Positions 1 through 10,157 of a stretch of DNA of 64,000 bases are shown here, one piece after another. Every line of letters starts with the position of its first letter. The first letter of the stretch is position 1. The translations under genes and the position numbers were made by a program. The notes under the pieces are model-generated. The model did no database searches, was not told where the DNA came from, and saw only the letters and a list, made by a program, of their open reading frames with translations. This stretch comes from Pelagibacteraceae bacterium AG-390-O04 (GTDB lineage Bacteria; Pseudomonadota; Alphaproteobacteria; Pelagibacterales; Pelagibacteraceae): positions 1 through 64,000 of the forward strand of contig QCHE01000004.1 of NCBI GenBank assembly GCA_003278065.1, in the 5' to 3' direction.

Positions 1-762
1 GGAGCAAATGTTGGTATGATAAATATCGGTGAAATGCTTGGAAAATCAATGGGTGCTAAAGAAAAGAAAAAGAAAATGACAGTAAAAGAGTCTCATGAAA
101 TTCTAATCAATGATGAATCTGATAAATTAATTGAACAAGATAAAATAATTAAAGCTGCTAAAATTTCTACTGAAAATAACGGTATAGTGTTTCTTGACGA
201 GATTGATAAAATTTCAGGAAGAACAGATAGAGTTGGTGGTGATGTATCTAGAGAAGGAGTACAGAGAGATCTTTTACCATTAATCGAAGGAACAACTGTT
301 AATACAAAATATGGACCAATTAAAACTGACCATATCTTATTTATAGCTTCAGGAGCCTTTCAACTGGCTAAACCTTCAGATTTACTCCCTGAGTTGCAGG
401 GAAGACTCCCTATTAGAGTTGAGCTTGAAGCTTTAACAAGTGAAGATTTTAAAAGAATATTAAAAGAACCAGATTTCAGTTTAATAAAACAATATGTAGC
501 GCTATTAAAAACTGAAAATGTTGATCTTGAATTTTCAGAAGATGGTATTAATACAATAGCCAATATAGCTTCTGAGGTAAATGCTACTGTAGAAAATATT
601 GGGGCAAGAAGATTACATACTATTATAGAAAAAATATTAGATGAAATAAGTTTTACAGCAACTGATCGCTCTGGTGAAAAAATTATAATCAACAAAGAAT
701 ATATAAACAAAAATTTGGATAATCTTGTTAAGGATACAGATTTATCAAAATTTATTTTATAG
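1..762 (+). CDS. hslU: ATP-dependent HslUV protease ATPase subunit HslU (C-terminal part, 5' end outside window)
   Basis: Frame is open from base 1. Translation contains [41 protein letters not shown] and [18 protein letters not shown], typical of HslU. Confidence 0.97.
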   Translation, partial: GANVGMINIGEMLGKSMGAKEKKKKMTVKESHEILINDESDKLIEQDKIIKAAKISTENNGIVFLDEIDKISGRTDRVGGDVSREGVQRDLLPLIEGTTVNTKYGPIKTDHILFIASGAFQLAKPSDLLPELQGRLPIRVELEALTSEDFKRILKEPDFSLIKQYVALLKTENVDLEFSEDGINTIANIASEVNATVENIGARRLHTIIEKILDEISFTATDRSGEKIIINKEYINKNLDNLVKDTDLSKFIL

Positions 763-1171
763 GTTTTTTTTTTAAATAAATATACATCGCTCCACTTCCC
801 CCATCTTTTAAATTGGCGTCTGTTATTTGTGAAATCATATTTGATAGTTCTTTGTTATTTTTTATATATTCAGGAACAGAGTATTTTAAAATTCCTAAAT
901 CTTTTGAAATGTATGGATTTTTTTCATTTTTAGAATGAATACCTTTTCCAGTAACTATTACTAGTTTGGTCAACTGCTTGTTATAAGCATCAAAAATTAA
1001 ATTACTAATTTTCTTATTTGCATCTTCTAAAGAATAGCCGTGTAGATCAAAAGTAATAATTTTTTTTATTTTTTGTTGTGATTGTTCAGAATCTTTATTT
1101 GGTAAACTTTCTTTACTAGATAAAAAATTTTCCCAGTCTTTTTTATCTTTATCTGAAATTTTACTGTTCAA
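752..1171 (-). CDS. Smr/MutS2-type small domain protein
   Basis: [13 protein letters not shown]...[11 protein letters not shown]...[12 protein letters not shown] is the Smr domain signature. Confidence 0.85.
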   Translation of the reverse strand: MNSKISDKDKKDWENFLSSKESLPNKDSEQSQQKIKKIITFDLHGYSLEDANKKISNLIFDAYNKQLTKLVIVTGKGIHSKNEKNPYISKDLGILKYSVPEYIKNNKELSNMISQITDANLKDGGSGAMYIYLKKKPIK

Positions 1172-1768
1172 TTAAGTTAAAATATCTACTAATTGCCAAT
1201 TTGGATTGTTTGATCTGATGTCTCTTGAAAAAATCCAGGTATCATATATTTTTTTAATTTTTTCAGGGTCACCAGATATAATTTTTTTATCTTTATCTTT
1301 GATGCAAGTAATTACCTCTGCAACAAAATTAACAGTGACTTTTAGTATGTTATGTGCCTCTTGGTGTTCTTTTATGTCCGCGGAATTAATTCCAATAAAT
1401 GTTATTTCTGCAAAATGACCTCTGTCGCTTCTTTCCTTAAGTGCTTTATCAAATTGTTCATAAATTTTTTTACTTAAAAGAGGTTTGCTTTTTATTAATT
1501 TGTTATCATCATCACTGAAATCAGTAATAATTGTCTCATAGGCAATTTTGGCACCTGATATAAATTCTTTTTGTGCATTTTGGTCAAAGTTTTCTTTTTG
1601 AAAAGTTTTATTTTCAGCTTGAATATTATTTAATACTTTTTCAAATTGAGATGTTGCTTTACCCTCAAATCCAGTTCTTTTTCCTAAAATTCCTCTCAAT
1701 CTTAAAAAGATAAATCCAGCAATCATTGCTAATAAAATAATATCTATATATTCAAAACTATAATTCAT
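1172..1768 (-). CDS. Tim44-like domain protein
   Basis: N-terminal TM, then a Tim44/TimA-like domain (FISGAKIAYETIITDFSDDDNKLIK...WIFSRDIRSNNPNWQLVDI). Start set at the internal Met before NYSFEYIDIILLAM. Confidence 0.8.
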   Translation of the reverse strand: MNYSFEYIDIILLAMIAGFIFLRLRGILGKRTGFEGKATSQFEKVLNNIQAENKTFQKENFDQNAQKEFISGAKIAYETIITDFSDDDNKLIKSKPLLSKKIYEQFDKALKERSDRGHFAEITFIGINSADIKEHQEAHNILKVTVNFVAEVITCIKDKDKKIISGDPEKIKKIYDTWIFSRDIRSNNPNWQLVDILT

Positions 1769-1825
1769 GAGGTAAATGTAATTACTATGTTGATTAATTT
1801 CAACTAACAATTACATTAAGGACAA

Positions 1826-2251
1826 ATGAACCCAGTAATAATTTCAATTATTTTACTACCAATTTTAGAAATCTACTTATTTATAAAAATTGGCTCACAG
1901 ATTGGCGCTTTTAATACTATTTTGCTTATATTTATTACTGCAATTATTGGTGTTTACTATGCAAGATACGAAGGTCTTAATACTATAAAATCAGGCTTCT
2001 CACAGATTATAAAAAATGAGGTTCCTGCATATGAGATTATTTCAGGTGCAGCAATTGCGTTTGCAGCTATACTTTTAATAATACCAGGTTTCGCAACAGA
2101 TTTTTTTGGATTTCTGCTTATATTGCCTTTAACGCGAAAACTTATTTTTGGAAGATTATCTAATAAATTTCAAAAAAAGGAGAAAGAAAAAAACAATTTT
2201 ATAGATGGTGAATTTGAAGATATAGAGGATGAGGATGACAGAAAATTTTAA
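1826..2251 (+). CDS. fxsA: FxsA family membrane protein
   Basis: Membrane protein with FxsA-like LLPILEIYLFIKIGSQIGAFNTILLIFITAIIGVYYARYEGL. Confidence 0.8.
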   Translation: MNPVIISIILLPILEIYLFIKIGSQIGAFNTILLIFITAIIGVYYARYEGLNTIKSGFSQIIKNEVPAYEIISGAAIAFAAILLIIPGFATDFFGFLLILPLTRKLIFGRLSNKFQKKEKEKNNFIDGEFEDIEDEDDRKF

Positions 2252-2657
2252 GATTTTAACAAAATATATAAAAGATATGTCTAGTGAAACTCCAGATATT
2301 GAGACTTTTTTATTTGTTAAAGATAATATTTCTAAATATCAATTAAATATAGATATATCTTCAAGACCTCTTAAAAATAAAATGGTAGAGGTAAATACAA
2401 CACTTAAGTTTGAAGACAAAGAAGAAAGTAAAAAAAAATCTTACTTCGAAATTGTTTATGCATCAATAGTAAGAATAAATGATGAAGTAAAAGAAAAAAA
2501 AGATTTTCAGAAAATTATTTTATGTGATGTGCCAACAGCTATTTATCCTGATTTAGAAACTTCTTTTTTAAACTTACTACATAATTCAGGCCATCCAGGC
2601 ATAAAATTAGAAAAGAAAATTGATTTTCAAAAGTTATATGAGGAGAGATTTAATTAA
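2229..2657 (+). CDS. secB: Protein-export chaperone SecB-like
   Basis: KYIKDMSSETPD start, FEIVYASIVRI and PYLR-like segment; position next to fxsA/tim44/dnaQ fits alphaproteobacterial order. Confidence 0.75.
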   Translation: MRMTENFKILTKYIKDMSSETPDIETFLFVKDNISKYQLNIDISSRPLKNKMVEVNTTLKFEDKEESKKKSYFEIVYASIVRINDEVKEKKDFQKIILCDVPTAIYPDLETSFLNLLHNSGHPGIKLEKKIDFQKLYEERFN

Positions 2658-3316
2658 AAAAATTTTTTTTCAAATTTATCTTGAGAAATTCCTTGTGTTT
2701 TTTTAGTTCATCTTCGTTTGGTTTAACAACTTTTTTATAATATAAAATATTGGATTTTTTTTAGATCAGTTAATTTTTCATTAACTGTGTTAAAGTCTAG
2801 TTTAGGTTCTTTTTGATCAATTAAATTGATATAAACTTTTGCCAATAAATCACAATCAATTAAAGCAGTATGTTTCGCTCTCTTAGAGTTGTCTATTCTA
2901 TATCTTTTACACAAAGCATCCAAACTAATAGATGAACCTGGAAATTTATTTCTTGCCAAAACTAAAGTGTCAACGACCTTATTTTGAATTTTATTTTTAC
3001 CCAAAATTTTTAATTCATTATTCAAATGAGATATATCAAATTCTGAATTATGAATTATCAATCTTTTATCCTCTATAAATTTTAAGAAATCATCAACAAT
3101 TTCTTTAAATTTTTTTTGACTAGATAAAAATTCGTCTGTATATCCATGAACTTCTAGCGCTTTTTCTGAAACTTTTCTTTCTGGATTCAAATAACAATGA
3201 AATTTTTTTTGTGTTGGAATTAAATTATCTAATTCGATACAGCCTATTTCAACTATTCTATGGCCATCTTTAACTGATATACCTGTTGTTTCAGTATCTA
3301 GTACAATTTCTTTCAT
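2650..3316 (-). CDS. dnaQ: DNA polymerase III epsilon subunit; reading frame interrupted by an apparent +1 in a T8 (A8 on coding strand) tract at 2755-2762
   Basis: Exonuclease motifs EIVLDTETTGIS...HNSEFDISHLN...HTALIDCDLLA. The listed ORF ends early at QYFIL. The alternative frame continues SNILYYKKVVKPNEDELKKHKEFLKINLKKNFFN to a stop at 2650. Confidence 0.9.
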
Positions 3317-3885
3317 TTAATTAATTTTTTCAAAATTTTTTTTATTTCCCTTTTAACAGATTTTTTTGTAAAATTATTTTTTATAATAAATTGAGATTTC
3401 TTTTTTTTATAATCAAGTGGTAGTTGAATCTTTTTAAATTTACTCAAAATCTTTTGATTATAACCCTCTCTAATGACAAGTCTTTTTAAAATATCTGATT
3501 TTTTTGAGTGAACATAAATAAGTATATCGTCTTTTTTATTAATCTTGTTTTCTAGCAAGAGAGGAATATCTAAAACTACAATTTTTTTACTTTTATTTTT
3601 TAATAAAAAAATATTCATTTTTTTTCTAATTTCTAAATGAACTATTTTGATAATCTTTTTTAAATTTTCATTTTTGTCCAAAATAGCATTTGTTACATCT
3701 AATTTTCTTATTGGAAATTTTTTAAAATATTTTGGTAAAATTTTTTTAAACTTAAAGAAAATTTTTCGGTCTTTTTTGTATAATTTACTTACTTCTTTAT
3801 CAGCGTTAAAAACTGGATAACCAAAATTTTTTGCTACGTAACTTTTGCCTGAACCTATGTCTCCTAATATTCCAATTCTTATCAT
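3313..3885 (-). CDS. coaE: Dephospho-CoA kinase
   Basis: IGILGDIGSGKSYVAKNF P-loop, VLDIPLLLE; adjacent to dnaQ and aroE. Confidence 0.9.
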   Translation of the reverse strand: MIRIGILGDIGSGKSYVAKNFGYPVFNADKEVSKLYKKDRKIFFKFKKILPKYFKKFPIRKLDVTNAILDKNENLKKIIKIVHLEIRKKMNIFLLKNKSKKIVVLDIPLLLENKINKKDDILIYVHSKKSDILKRLVIREGYNQKILSKFKKIQLPLDYKKKKSQFIIKNNFTKKSVKREIKKILKKLIK

Positions 3886-4676
3886 CTATTTAATAGTTCA
3901 ATAACCTCTTTATTCACTGATGGGTTAATTTTATGCCATAAATTAAATGAAGCAGCAGCTTGATAAATAAACATCATTTTGCCATTTAATACTCGATTTC
4001 CTAAATCTTTGCCAGTTTTTAAGAAATTTGTTTCGGTAGGATTATAAATTACATCATAAAAAAAATTTTCTTTTTTGATATTGGAAAAATTTAATTCTAA
4101 ATTATCATTTTGATTTAAACCAACACTGGTGGCATTTATTATCATATCGGATTCAGGTACATTGCCCCACTCGATTATCTCTAAATTATTAAATAACTTT
4201 TTTAAATCCTCAGCTTTTTTTTTAGTTCTATTCATTATTAAAATTTTTGAAACTTTCATTTTATTTAAAGAATAAACAATTGATGGGACGACACCTCCAG
4301 CTCCAAGGATAAGTATTTTCTTATTTTTTAAATCAAACTTAATATCTTTGACACTAGACTCAAAACCAAAGACATCGGTATTATGGCCGACTACCTGATT
4401 ATTCTCTAAATATATCGTATTTACTGACTGAGTGTCTTTTGCTTCAACAGTAAGTTTTTCTATATAAGGTATCACCTCTTTTTTAAAAGGAACGGTAACA
4501 TTTGCTCCATCAATTTTCTTTTGTTTTATATCAATAATAAAATTTTTTATTTCATTAAAATTTAATTTTTTCTTTTCATACAAAGCATTTATATTATTTT
4601 TTTTTATCCAATAGTTGTGCAACTCAGGTGACAAAGAGTGGTCAATGGGATTTCCTATTACTAAATATTTTTTCAT
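3882..4676 (-). CDS. aroE: Shikimate dehydrogenase
   Basis: VIGNPIDHSLSPELHNYW, GANVTVPFK, GAGGVVPSIVYSL, INATSVGL. Confidence 0.95.
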   Translation of the reverse strand: MKKYLVIGNPIDHSLSPELHNYWIKKNNINALYEKKKLNFNEIKNFIIDIKQKKIDGANVTVPFKKEVIPYIEKLTVEAKDTQSVNTIYLENNQVVGHNTDVFGFESSVKDIKFDLKNKKILILGAGGVVPSIVYSLNKMKVSKILIMNRTKKKAEDLKKLFNNLEIIEWGNVPESDMIINATSVGLNQNDNLELNFSNIKKENFFYDVIYNPTETNFLKTGKDLGNRVLNGKMMFIYQAAASFNLWHKINPSVNKEVIELLNR

Positions 4677-5257
4677 TTAAAATTGTTTAAATATTCTTTA
4701 ATTTTTTTAATTGGCAAACCCATTATTGTATTTTCATCTCCTTCTATATGTGAAAACAAATTTCTACCCTCTCCTTCAATTTGATAAACATTATAAGAAT
4801 ATAATGCTGTATCTGATATTTTAGACAAATAGTTTTTGAGTTCTTTTTCTGTCATGTCTTTCATAGTTAATACTGCTTTATCTGTATAATTCCACAACAT
4901 AGAACCATTTTTTGAAATACAGACTGAACTTATTAAGTTGTGTTTTTTGCCATTGAGTTTTTTTAAGATATTTAAAGCCTCATCTCTATTAGATGGCTTT
5001 GATATCAATTCACCATTTAAATCAATTACACTATCTGCTCCTAATACTAAATTAATATTATCATTTGTACTTACTTTGTTAGCTTTTAGTTCAGCTAAAT
5101 TTTTAGAAATAATTTCTGGAGAAGCGCTGTTTTTTAAAAGACTTCTTTTAATAGTATCTTCATCCACATTTGATGGTTTAACAACGCATGATAAATTATT
5201 TTTATTAAGAATTTCTTTTCTGACTTTGCTTTTTGACGCAAGTATCAAATTAAACAT
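4673..5257 (-). CDS. maf: Maf-family nucleotide pyrophosphatase
   Basis: LILASKSKVRKEIL...LGADSVI...SYNVYQIEGEGRNLFSHIEGDENTIMGLPI. Confidence 0.92.
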   Translation of the reverse strand: MFNLILASKSKVRKEILNKNNLSCVVKPSNVDEDTIKRSLLKNSASPEIISKNLAELKANKVSTNDNINLVLGADSVIDLNGELISKPSNRDEALNILKKLNGKKHNLISSVCISKNGSMLWNYTDKAVLTMKDMTEKELKNYLSKISDTALYSYNVYQIEGEGRNLFSHIEGDENTIMGLPIKKIKEYLNNFK

Positions 5258-6074
5258 TTTCTTTATAAATTTCGTAAATTTTTATTACTGATGCAGCAGT
5301 TTCTTCAACAGATTTTCTAGTTACATCAATTGTTGGCCACTTATACTTTCTAAAAGTATTTTTTGCTTCATCAACTTCTTTTTTTATTTTTTCAAGACTT
5401 GTATAAGATTTATTTTCTGTCTCTCTAATTGAGTTCATTCTATTTTTTCTCAAATCTACAAGTCGTTCTGGTTCTGTATTTAAACCTACTACGCAGGTGA
5501 TCTTAGGATTATCTTTTAATATTTTTGGTATAGAGTTCTCATTTACTAAAGGAATATTAGATATTTTAAACCCTTTGTTTGCTAAATAAATAGATGTTGG
5601 TGTTTTGCTTGTACGACTTACGCCTAATAAAATTATATCAGATTTGTTTATTTCCTTAACTAAATGTCCATCATCATGATTCATGGTAAATTGAATTGCT
5701 TCTATTCTCTTATAATATTCATCATTTAATTCATATTGGCCACTTGGTTGATGAGAGGCTTTTTGATTAAGTAGTTTCGAAAAGCTTAAAATTAGATCAC
5801 CCAATATACCGAAACAAGGGATCTTTTTATCATCACATGTATTTGCTAAATATTTGGCCAAATTACTTTCAACAATTGAATATAAAATTATAGAATTTGG
5901 ATTTTTTTCAGCCTCAGATAATATTTTTAAAATTTGATTTTCTGTGCGTGTAAAAGAATATGTGTGAATTTTATAATTTATATTTGTAAATTGTGCTTTA
6001 ATAGCTGTAAAAATTCTATCCAAAGTCTCTCCCGTGGAATCTGAAATTAAGTAAATCTGATATGTATTGCCCAT
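5250..6074 (-). CDS. Pyruvate, phosphate dikinase regulatory protein / PEP synthetase regulatory protein (PPSR, DUF299)
   Basis: IYLISDSTGETLDRI, ADIILLGVSRTSKTPTSIYLANKGFKISNIPLV. Confidence 0.93.
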   Translation of the reverse strand: MGNTYQIYLISDSTGETLDRIFTAIKAQFTNINYKIHTYSFTRTENQILKILSEAEKNPNSIILYSIVESNLAKYLANTCDDKKIPCFGILGDLILSFSKLLNQKASHQPSGQYELNDEYYKRIEAIQFTMNHDDGHLVKEINKSDIILLGVSRTSKTPTSIYLANKGFKISNIPLVNENSIPKILKDNPKITCVVGLNTEPERLVDLRKNRMNSIRETENKSYTSLEKIKKEVDEAKNTFRKYKWPTIDVTRKSVEETAASVIKIYEIYKENV

Positions 6075-6345
6075 GTATAAATAGTTAATAAATATGTATT
6101 ATTATAATAAAATTACTCAATTTAAATTTAGTTTTAAAAATCCTGTAAAATAAGGTTTTTGTTAACAATAATAAACATGTGACTTAAATTATACACAAAA
6201 TTTAAAAAAGTTTTAAAAAACTTGATTTTAAACGATATTATTGAGCTTTAGATGTGATTATATGGTTAATATAATGTTAATAAAAATTAATTATTGTTAT
6301 TCACAGGACATAACATAACTACAATAATTAAATACTTATTTTTAT
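6075..6345. other. oriC: Candidate chromosomal replication origin (oriC)
   Basis: Long AT-rich non-coding gap immediately 5' of hemE. Contains TTATACACA (6189-6197) and TTATTCACA (6297-6305), both matching TTATNCACA. Flanking gene blocks are divergent. Confidence 0.8.
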
Positions 6346-7347
6346 ATGACTCCATTACAAAGAGTAATTAAAGAAAATAACACTACATTAAATCCCATAT
6401 GGATTATGAGACAAGCAGGTAGGTATTTACCTGAATTTAGAGAAATTAGATCTAAAAATCCAGATTTTATAAAATTATGTTTAAATCCAAATTTATCTAC
6501 TGAGATAACCCTTCAACCATTAAAAAGATTTGATTTTGATGCAGCAATTATTTTTTCAGATATATTAATGTTACCTTATGGCTTAAAGCAAAAAGTAGAA
6601 TTTAAAAAAAATTTTGGCCCTATATTAGGAAAACTTAATTTAAATGAAATATCTAAGGTGGAAGAAATTGATTTTGTGGAAAGGGTCCAGCAAATTTATA
6701 AAGCTATAAAAAATGTAAGTAATAATAATATTTTAAAAGATAAAAATACCATAGGCTTTATTGGAGCTCCATGGACTCTATTAGTTTATATGATAAATCA
6801 ACAATCTCCCAAAAAACAATTAAAAAAAGATTTTTTTGAGAATAAAGATTTAATAAATAATATTTTAATTATTATTGAAAAATTTTTAAAAATTCATATT
6901 AAAAATCAAATAGATAGTGGTGCAAATTTAATTCAAATATTTGATAGTTGGGCAGGATTATTAGAAAATAAGGATTTGCCATATTATGTATATAATCCAA
7001 CTTTTAATTTAGTAAAATTTACTCAATCTTTAAATACACCCGTCATATGTTTTCCAAGAAATATTAAAGATTATAAAAGATATTGTGACTTTATAAAACC
7101 CGATGCAATTTGTATTGACTATGAAGTTGATCCATTAAAAATAGAAAAAGAAATAAGCATACCTATACAAGGCGGAATGGACCCAAAAGTTTTACTTACA
7201 GACAAAGAAAATATAAAAAAAGAAGCAACCAAATATTTAGATATTTTTAAAGATCATCCATATATTTTTAATCTGGGCCATGGAGTATTGCCAGAAACAA
7301 ACCCAGAAATGATGGAGTATCTAGTTAAAACCGTAAAAGATTATTAA
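6346..7347 (+). CDS. hemE: Uroporphyrinogen decarboxylase
   Basis: PIWIMRQAGRYLPEFREIR, IIFSDILMLPYGL, GFIGAPWTLLVYM, NLGHGVLPETNPE. Confidence 0.97.
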   Translation: MTPLQRVIKENNTTLNPIWIMRQAGRYLPEFREIRSKNPDFIKLCLNPNLSTEITLQPLKRFDFDAAIIFSDILMLPYGLKQKVEFKKNFGPILGKLNLNEISKVEEIDFVERVQQIYKAIKNVSNNNILKDKNTIGFIGAPWTLLVYMINQQSPKKQLKKDFFENKDLINNILIIIEKFLKIHIKNQIDSGANLIQIFDSWAGLLENKDLPYYVYNPTFNLVKFTQSLNTPVICFPRNIKDYKRYCDFIKPDAICIDYEVDPLKIEKEISIPIQGGMDPKVLLTDKENIKKEATKYLDIFKDHPYIFNLGHGVLPETNPEMMEYLVKTVKDY

Positions 7348-8345
7348 TGAAAAAAGATTTAGAACATCCACCTATAAATTTTGGAAAAACTGGGGTTTTA
7401 ATAATAAATCTAGGAACCCCAGACTCAACAAGTTGGTTAGACATAAGAAAATATCTAAAAGAATTTTTATCTGACAGAAGAGTAATAGAAGTAAATCCTA
7501 TAATATGGCAAATTATATTAAATGTTTTTATATTAAATTTAAGACCCTCGAAAACAGCAAAAGCTTATAAAGAAATATGGATGAAAGAAGAAAATATTTC
7601 TCCCCTTTTATATTATACAAAAAAACAAGCAGAAAAATTATCAATCTCAATATCTAAAGAAAATTTAGTAGTAGATTATGCTATGAGGTATGGAAATCCA
7701 AGCATTAGAAGCAAGATAAAAACTCTTCATGAAATGGGTTGTGAAAATTTAGTAATACTTCCGTTATATCCTCAATATGCTGCTGCCACTACAGCCACTG
7801 TTTGTGACGAAGTATATAGAACACTTATGAAAATGAGGTGGCAACCGTCGCTTAAAATAATTCCACATTATGAGTCTGATCCTTTATATATAGAAGCATT
7901 AGTTAACTCCTTGAATAAGAAGATTAAAGATATTAATTGGAAACCAGATCTAATATTAGCTTCCTATCACGGAATTCCTCAAAAATATTTTGATAAAGGA
8001 GATCCTTATCATTGCTACTGTCATAAAACCACAAGACTAATATCTGAGAAATTTAACTCCATTGAAATCAAGACCACATTTCAGTCTAGATTTGGTCCAC
8101 AAAAATGGCTTCAACCTTATACTGATAAGGCTTTAGAAAACTTGCCAGCTGAAGGAAAAAAAAATGTTTTAGCCATTTGTCCTGGCTTTTCTTCAGATTG
8201 TGTTGAAACTCTGGAAGAAATACTTATTCAAGGCAAAGAGAGTTTTTTAAATTCCGGCGGTGAAAATTTTGACATGGTACCATGTCTAAACGATAGTGAA
8301 GACCATATTGTGTTATTAAAATCCTTAATTCAAAAAAGTATATAA
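7347..8345 (+). CDS. hemH: Ferrochelatase
   Basis: GVLIINLGTPDS, LPLYPQYAAATTATVCDEV, ASYHGIPQKY, CPGFSSDCVETLEEI. Confidence 0.97.
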   Translation: MKKDLEHPPINFGKTGVLIINLGTPDSTSWLDIRKYLKEFLSDRRVIEVNPIIWQIILNVFILNLRPSKTAKAYKEIWMKEENISPLLYYTKKQAEKLSISISKENLVVDYAMRYGNPSIRSKIKTLHEMGCENLVILPLYPQYAAATTATVCDEVYRTLMKMRWQPSLKIIPHYESDPLYIEALVNSLNKKIKDINWKPDLILASYHGIPQKYFDKGDPYHCYCHKTTRLISEKFNSIEIKTTFQSRFGPQKWLQPYTDKALENLPAEGKKNVLAICPGFSSDCVETLEEILIQGKESFLNSGGENFDMVPCLNDSEDHIVLLKSLIQKSI

Positions 8346-8348
8346 TTA

Positions 8349-8783
8349 ATGAATACTTACTTACTTTTTAAATCATTACATCTAATAGCGGTAATTTCTT
8401 GGATGGCTGGACTATTATATTTACCAAGAATTTTTGTTTATCACTCCCAAAATAATGCTCAACCAATTATTTCAGAAGTATTTAAAGTGATGGAAAAAAA
8501 ACTTTTCTATTACATAATGACTCCAGCAATGATTTTATCATGGATATTTGGTTTAATATTAATTCATGAAATTGGATTTGATAAATTGGGACAAAAATGG
8601 ATGATTTTAAAATTGATTTTTGTAGTTTTATTAACGCTTTATCATCTTTACCTTGGGAAAATTCTTGGCCAATTTAAACTAGACTCAAACAAGCATTCAC
8701 ATAAATTCTACAGATATATAAATGAAATACCCACATTATTGCTTATTTTAATCATTTTTGTTGTGATATTTAAGCCTATCTAG
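8349..8783 (+). CDS. hemJ: Protoporphyrinogen oxidase HemJ
   Basis: KSLHLIAVISWMAGLLYLPRIFVYH membrane protein next to hemE/hemH. Confidence 0.9.
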   Translation: MNTYLLFKSLHLIAVISWMAGLLYLPRIFVYHSQNNAQPIISEVFKVMEKKLFYYIMTPAMILSWIFGLILIHEIGFDKLGQKWMILKLIFVVLLTLYHLYLGKILGQFKLDSNKHSHKFYRYINEIPTLLLILIIFVVIFKPI

Positions 8784-8847
8784 GGTTGAATATTTATGAA
8801 TTGTATATATATTAGGTTAATTATTAAGTCCTTAATAATTTTAAATC

Positions 8848-10116
8848 ATGAACATACAAGAACTAAAACTTAAATCATCTGAACAGCTTATTACACAAGC
8901 AGAAGAGCTTGGAATAGAAAATGCTAGTACGCTAAGAAAACAAGAAATACTTTTTGCAATTTTAAAAAAAGTTGCAGAAAAAGAGGAAATAACTGGTGCG
9001 GGAGTTTTACAATTACTACAGGATGGCTTTGGTTTTTTGAGAGCAATGGAATCAAATTACCTTCCGGGGCCAGATGATATTTATGTAAGCCCAAGTCAAA
9101 TAAGAAAATTTGGATTAAGAACAGGTGACACAGTAGAGGGTCCAGTTAGAGCCCCAAAAGAGGGAGAGCGATACTTCGCACTACTACAAGTAAGTAAAAT
9201 TAATTTTGAAGAACCTGAAAAAGCAAGACATAAAATTGCATTTGATAACCTCACACCATTGTATCCAGACAAACAGTTGATAATGGAAGTTGAAACTACA
9301 AAGGTTGAAAAGAAAACTGATCTTACACCAAGGTTAATTGATTTAGTAAGCCCAATTGGAAAAGGTCAAAGATCAATAATAATTTCCCCACCAAAAGCTG
9401 GTAAAACAATGATTTTACAAAGTATTGCAAACTCCATCGCAAAAAATTATCCAGAGTGTTACCTGATAGTATTACTAATTGATGAGCGTCCAGAAGAAGT
9501 TACTGATATGCAAAGAACTGTTAAGGGTGAAGTTATCAGCTCAACTTTTGATGAGCCTGCACAAAGACACGTGGCTGTTGCTGAAATGGTTATAGAGAAA
9601 GCAAAAAGATTAACAGAGCATAAAAAAGATGTTGTAATACTTTTAGATTCTATAACGAGATTAGGAAGAGCTTATAATGCAGTGATACCAAGTTCAGGAA
9701 AAGTTTTAACAGGTGGTGTCGATGCAAATGCACTACAAAGACCAAAAAGATTTTTTGGAGCAGCGAGAAACATTGAGGAAGGTGGTTCATTAACTATTAT
9801 TTCTACTGCTTTAATAGACACCGGAAGTAGAATGGACGAAGTTATCTTTGAAGAATTTAAAGGAACAGGAAATAGTGAAACTGTTTTAGACAGAAAAATT
9901 GCTGATAAAAGAATTTATCCTGCAATAGACATAACTAAATCTGGCACTAGACGAGAAGAGCTTTTGTTTGATAAAAATGACTTACAAAAAATGAATGTTT
10001 TAAGAAGAATTATTGCTCCAATGGGAACAATGGATGCTATTGAATTTATTAGCTCAAAATTAAAAGATACCAAAAACAATGCGGAATTCTTTAATTCAAT
10101 GAATAAACCTGCATAA
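8848..10116 (+). CDS. rho: Transcription termination factor Rho
   Basis: [58 protein letters not shown]. Confidence 0.98.
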   Translation: MNIQELKLKSSEQLITQAEELGIENASTLRKQEILFAILKKVAEKEEITGAGVLQLLQDGFGFLRAMESNYLPGPDDIYVSPSQIRKFGLRTGDTVEGPVRAPKEGERYFALLQVSKINFEEPEKARHKIAFDNLTPLYPDKQLIMEVETTKVEKKTDLTPRLIDLVSPIGKGQRSIIISPPKAGKTMILQSIANSIAKNYPECYLIVLLIDERPEEVTDMQRTVKGEVISSTFDEPAQRHVAVAEMVIEKAKRLTEHKKDVVILLDSITRLGRAYNAVIPSSGKVLTGGVDANALQRPKRFFGAARNIEEGGSLTIISTALIDTGSRMDEVIFEEFKGTGNSETVLDRKIADKRIYPAIDITKSGTRREELLFDKNDLQKMNVLRRIIAPMGTMDAIEFISSKLKDTKNNAEFFNSMNKPA

Positions 10117-10157
10117 TTTTTTTATTATTTCCTAAGATTTGTTGTATTATTTTTTCT

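Noticed and set aside
360-710. Minus-strand 116-aa ORF inside hslU and similar antisense ORFs (e.g. 4938-5291, 22183-22440, 50811-51335, 52934-53347, 55219-55470, 57670-57906)
   Set aside because: Shadow ORFs opposite well-supported conserved genes; compositionally biased translations (Ser/Leu/Phe/Ile rich) with no recognisable domain.
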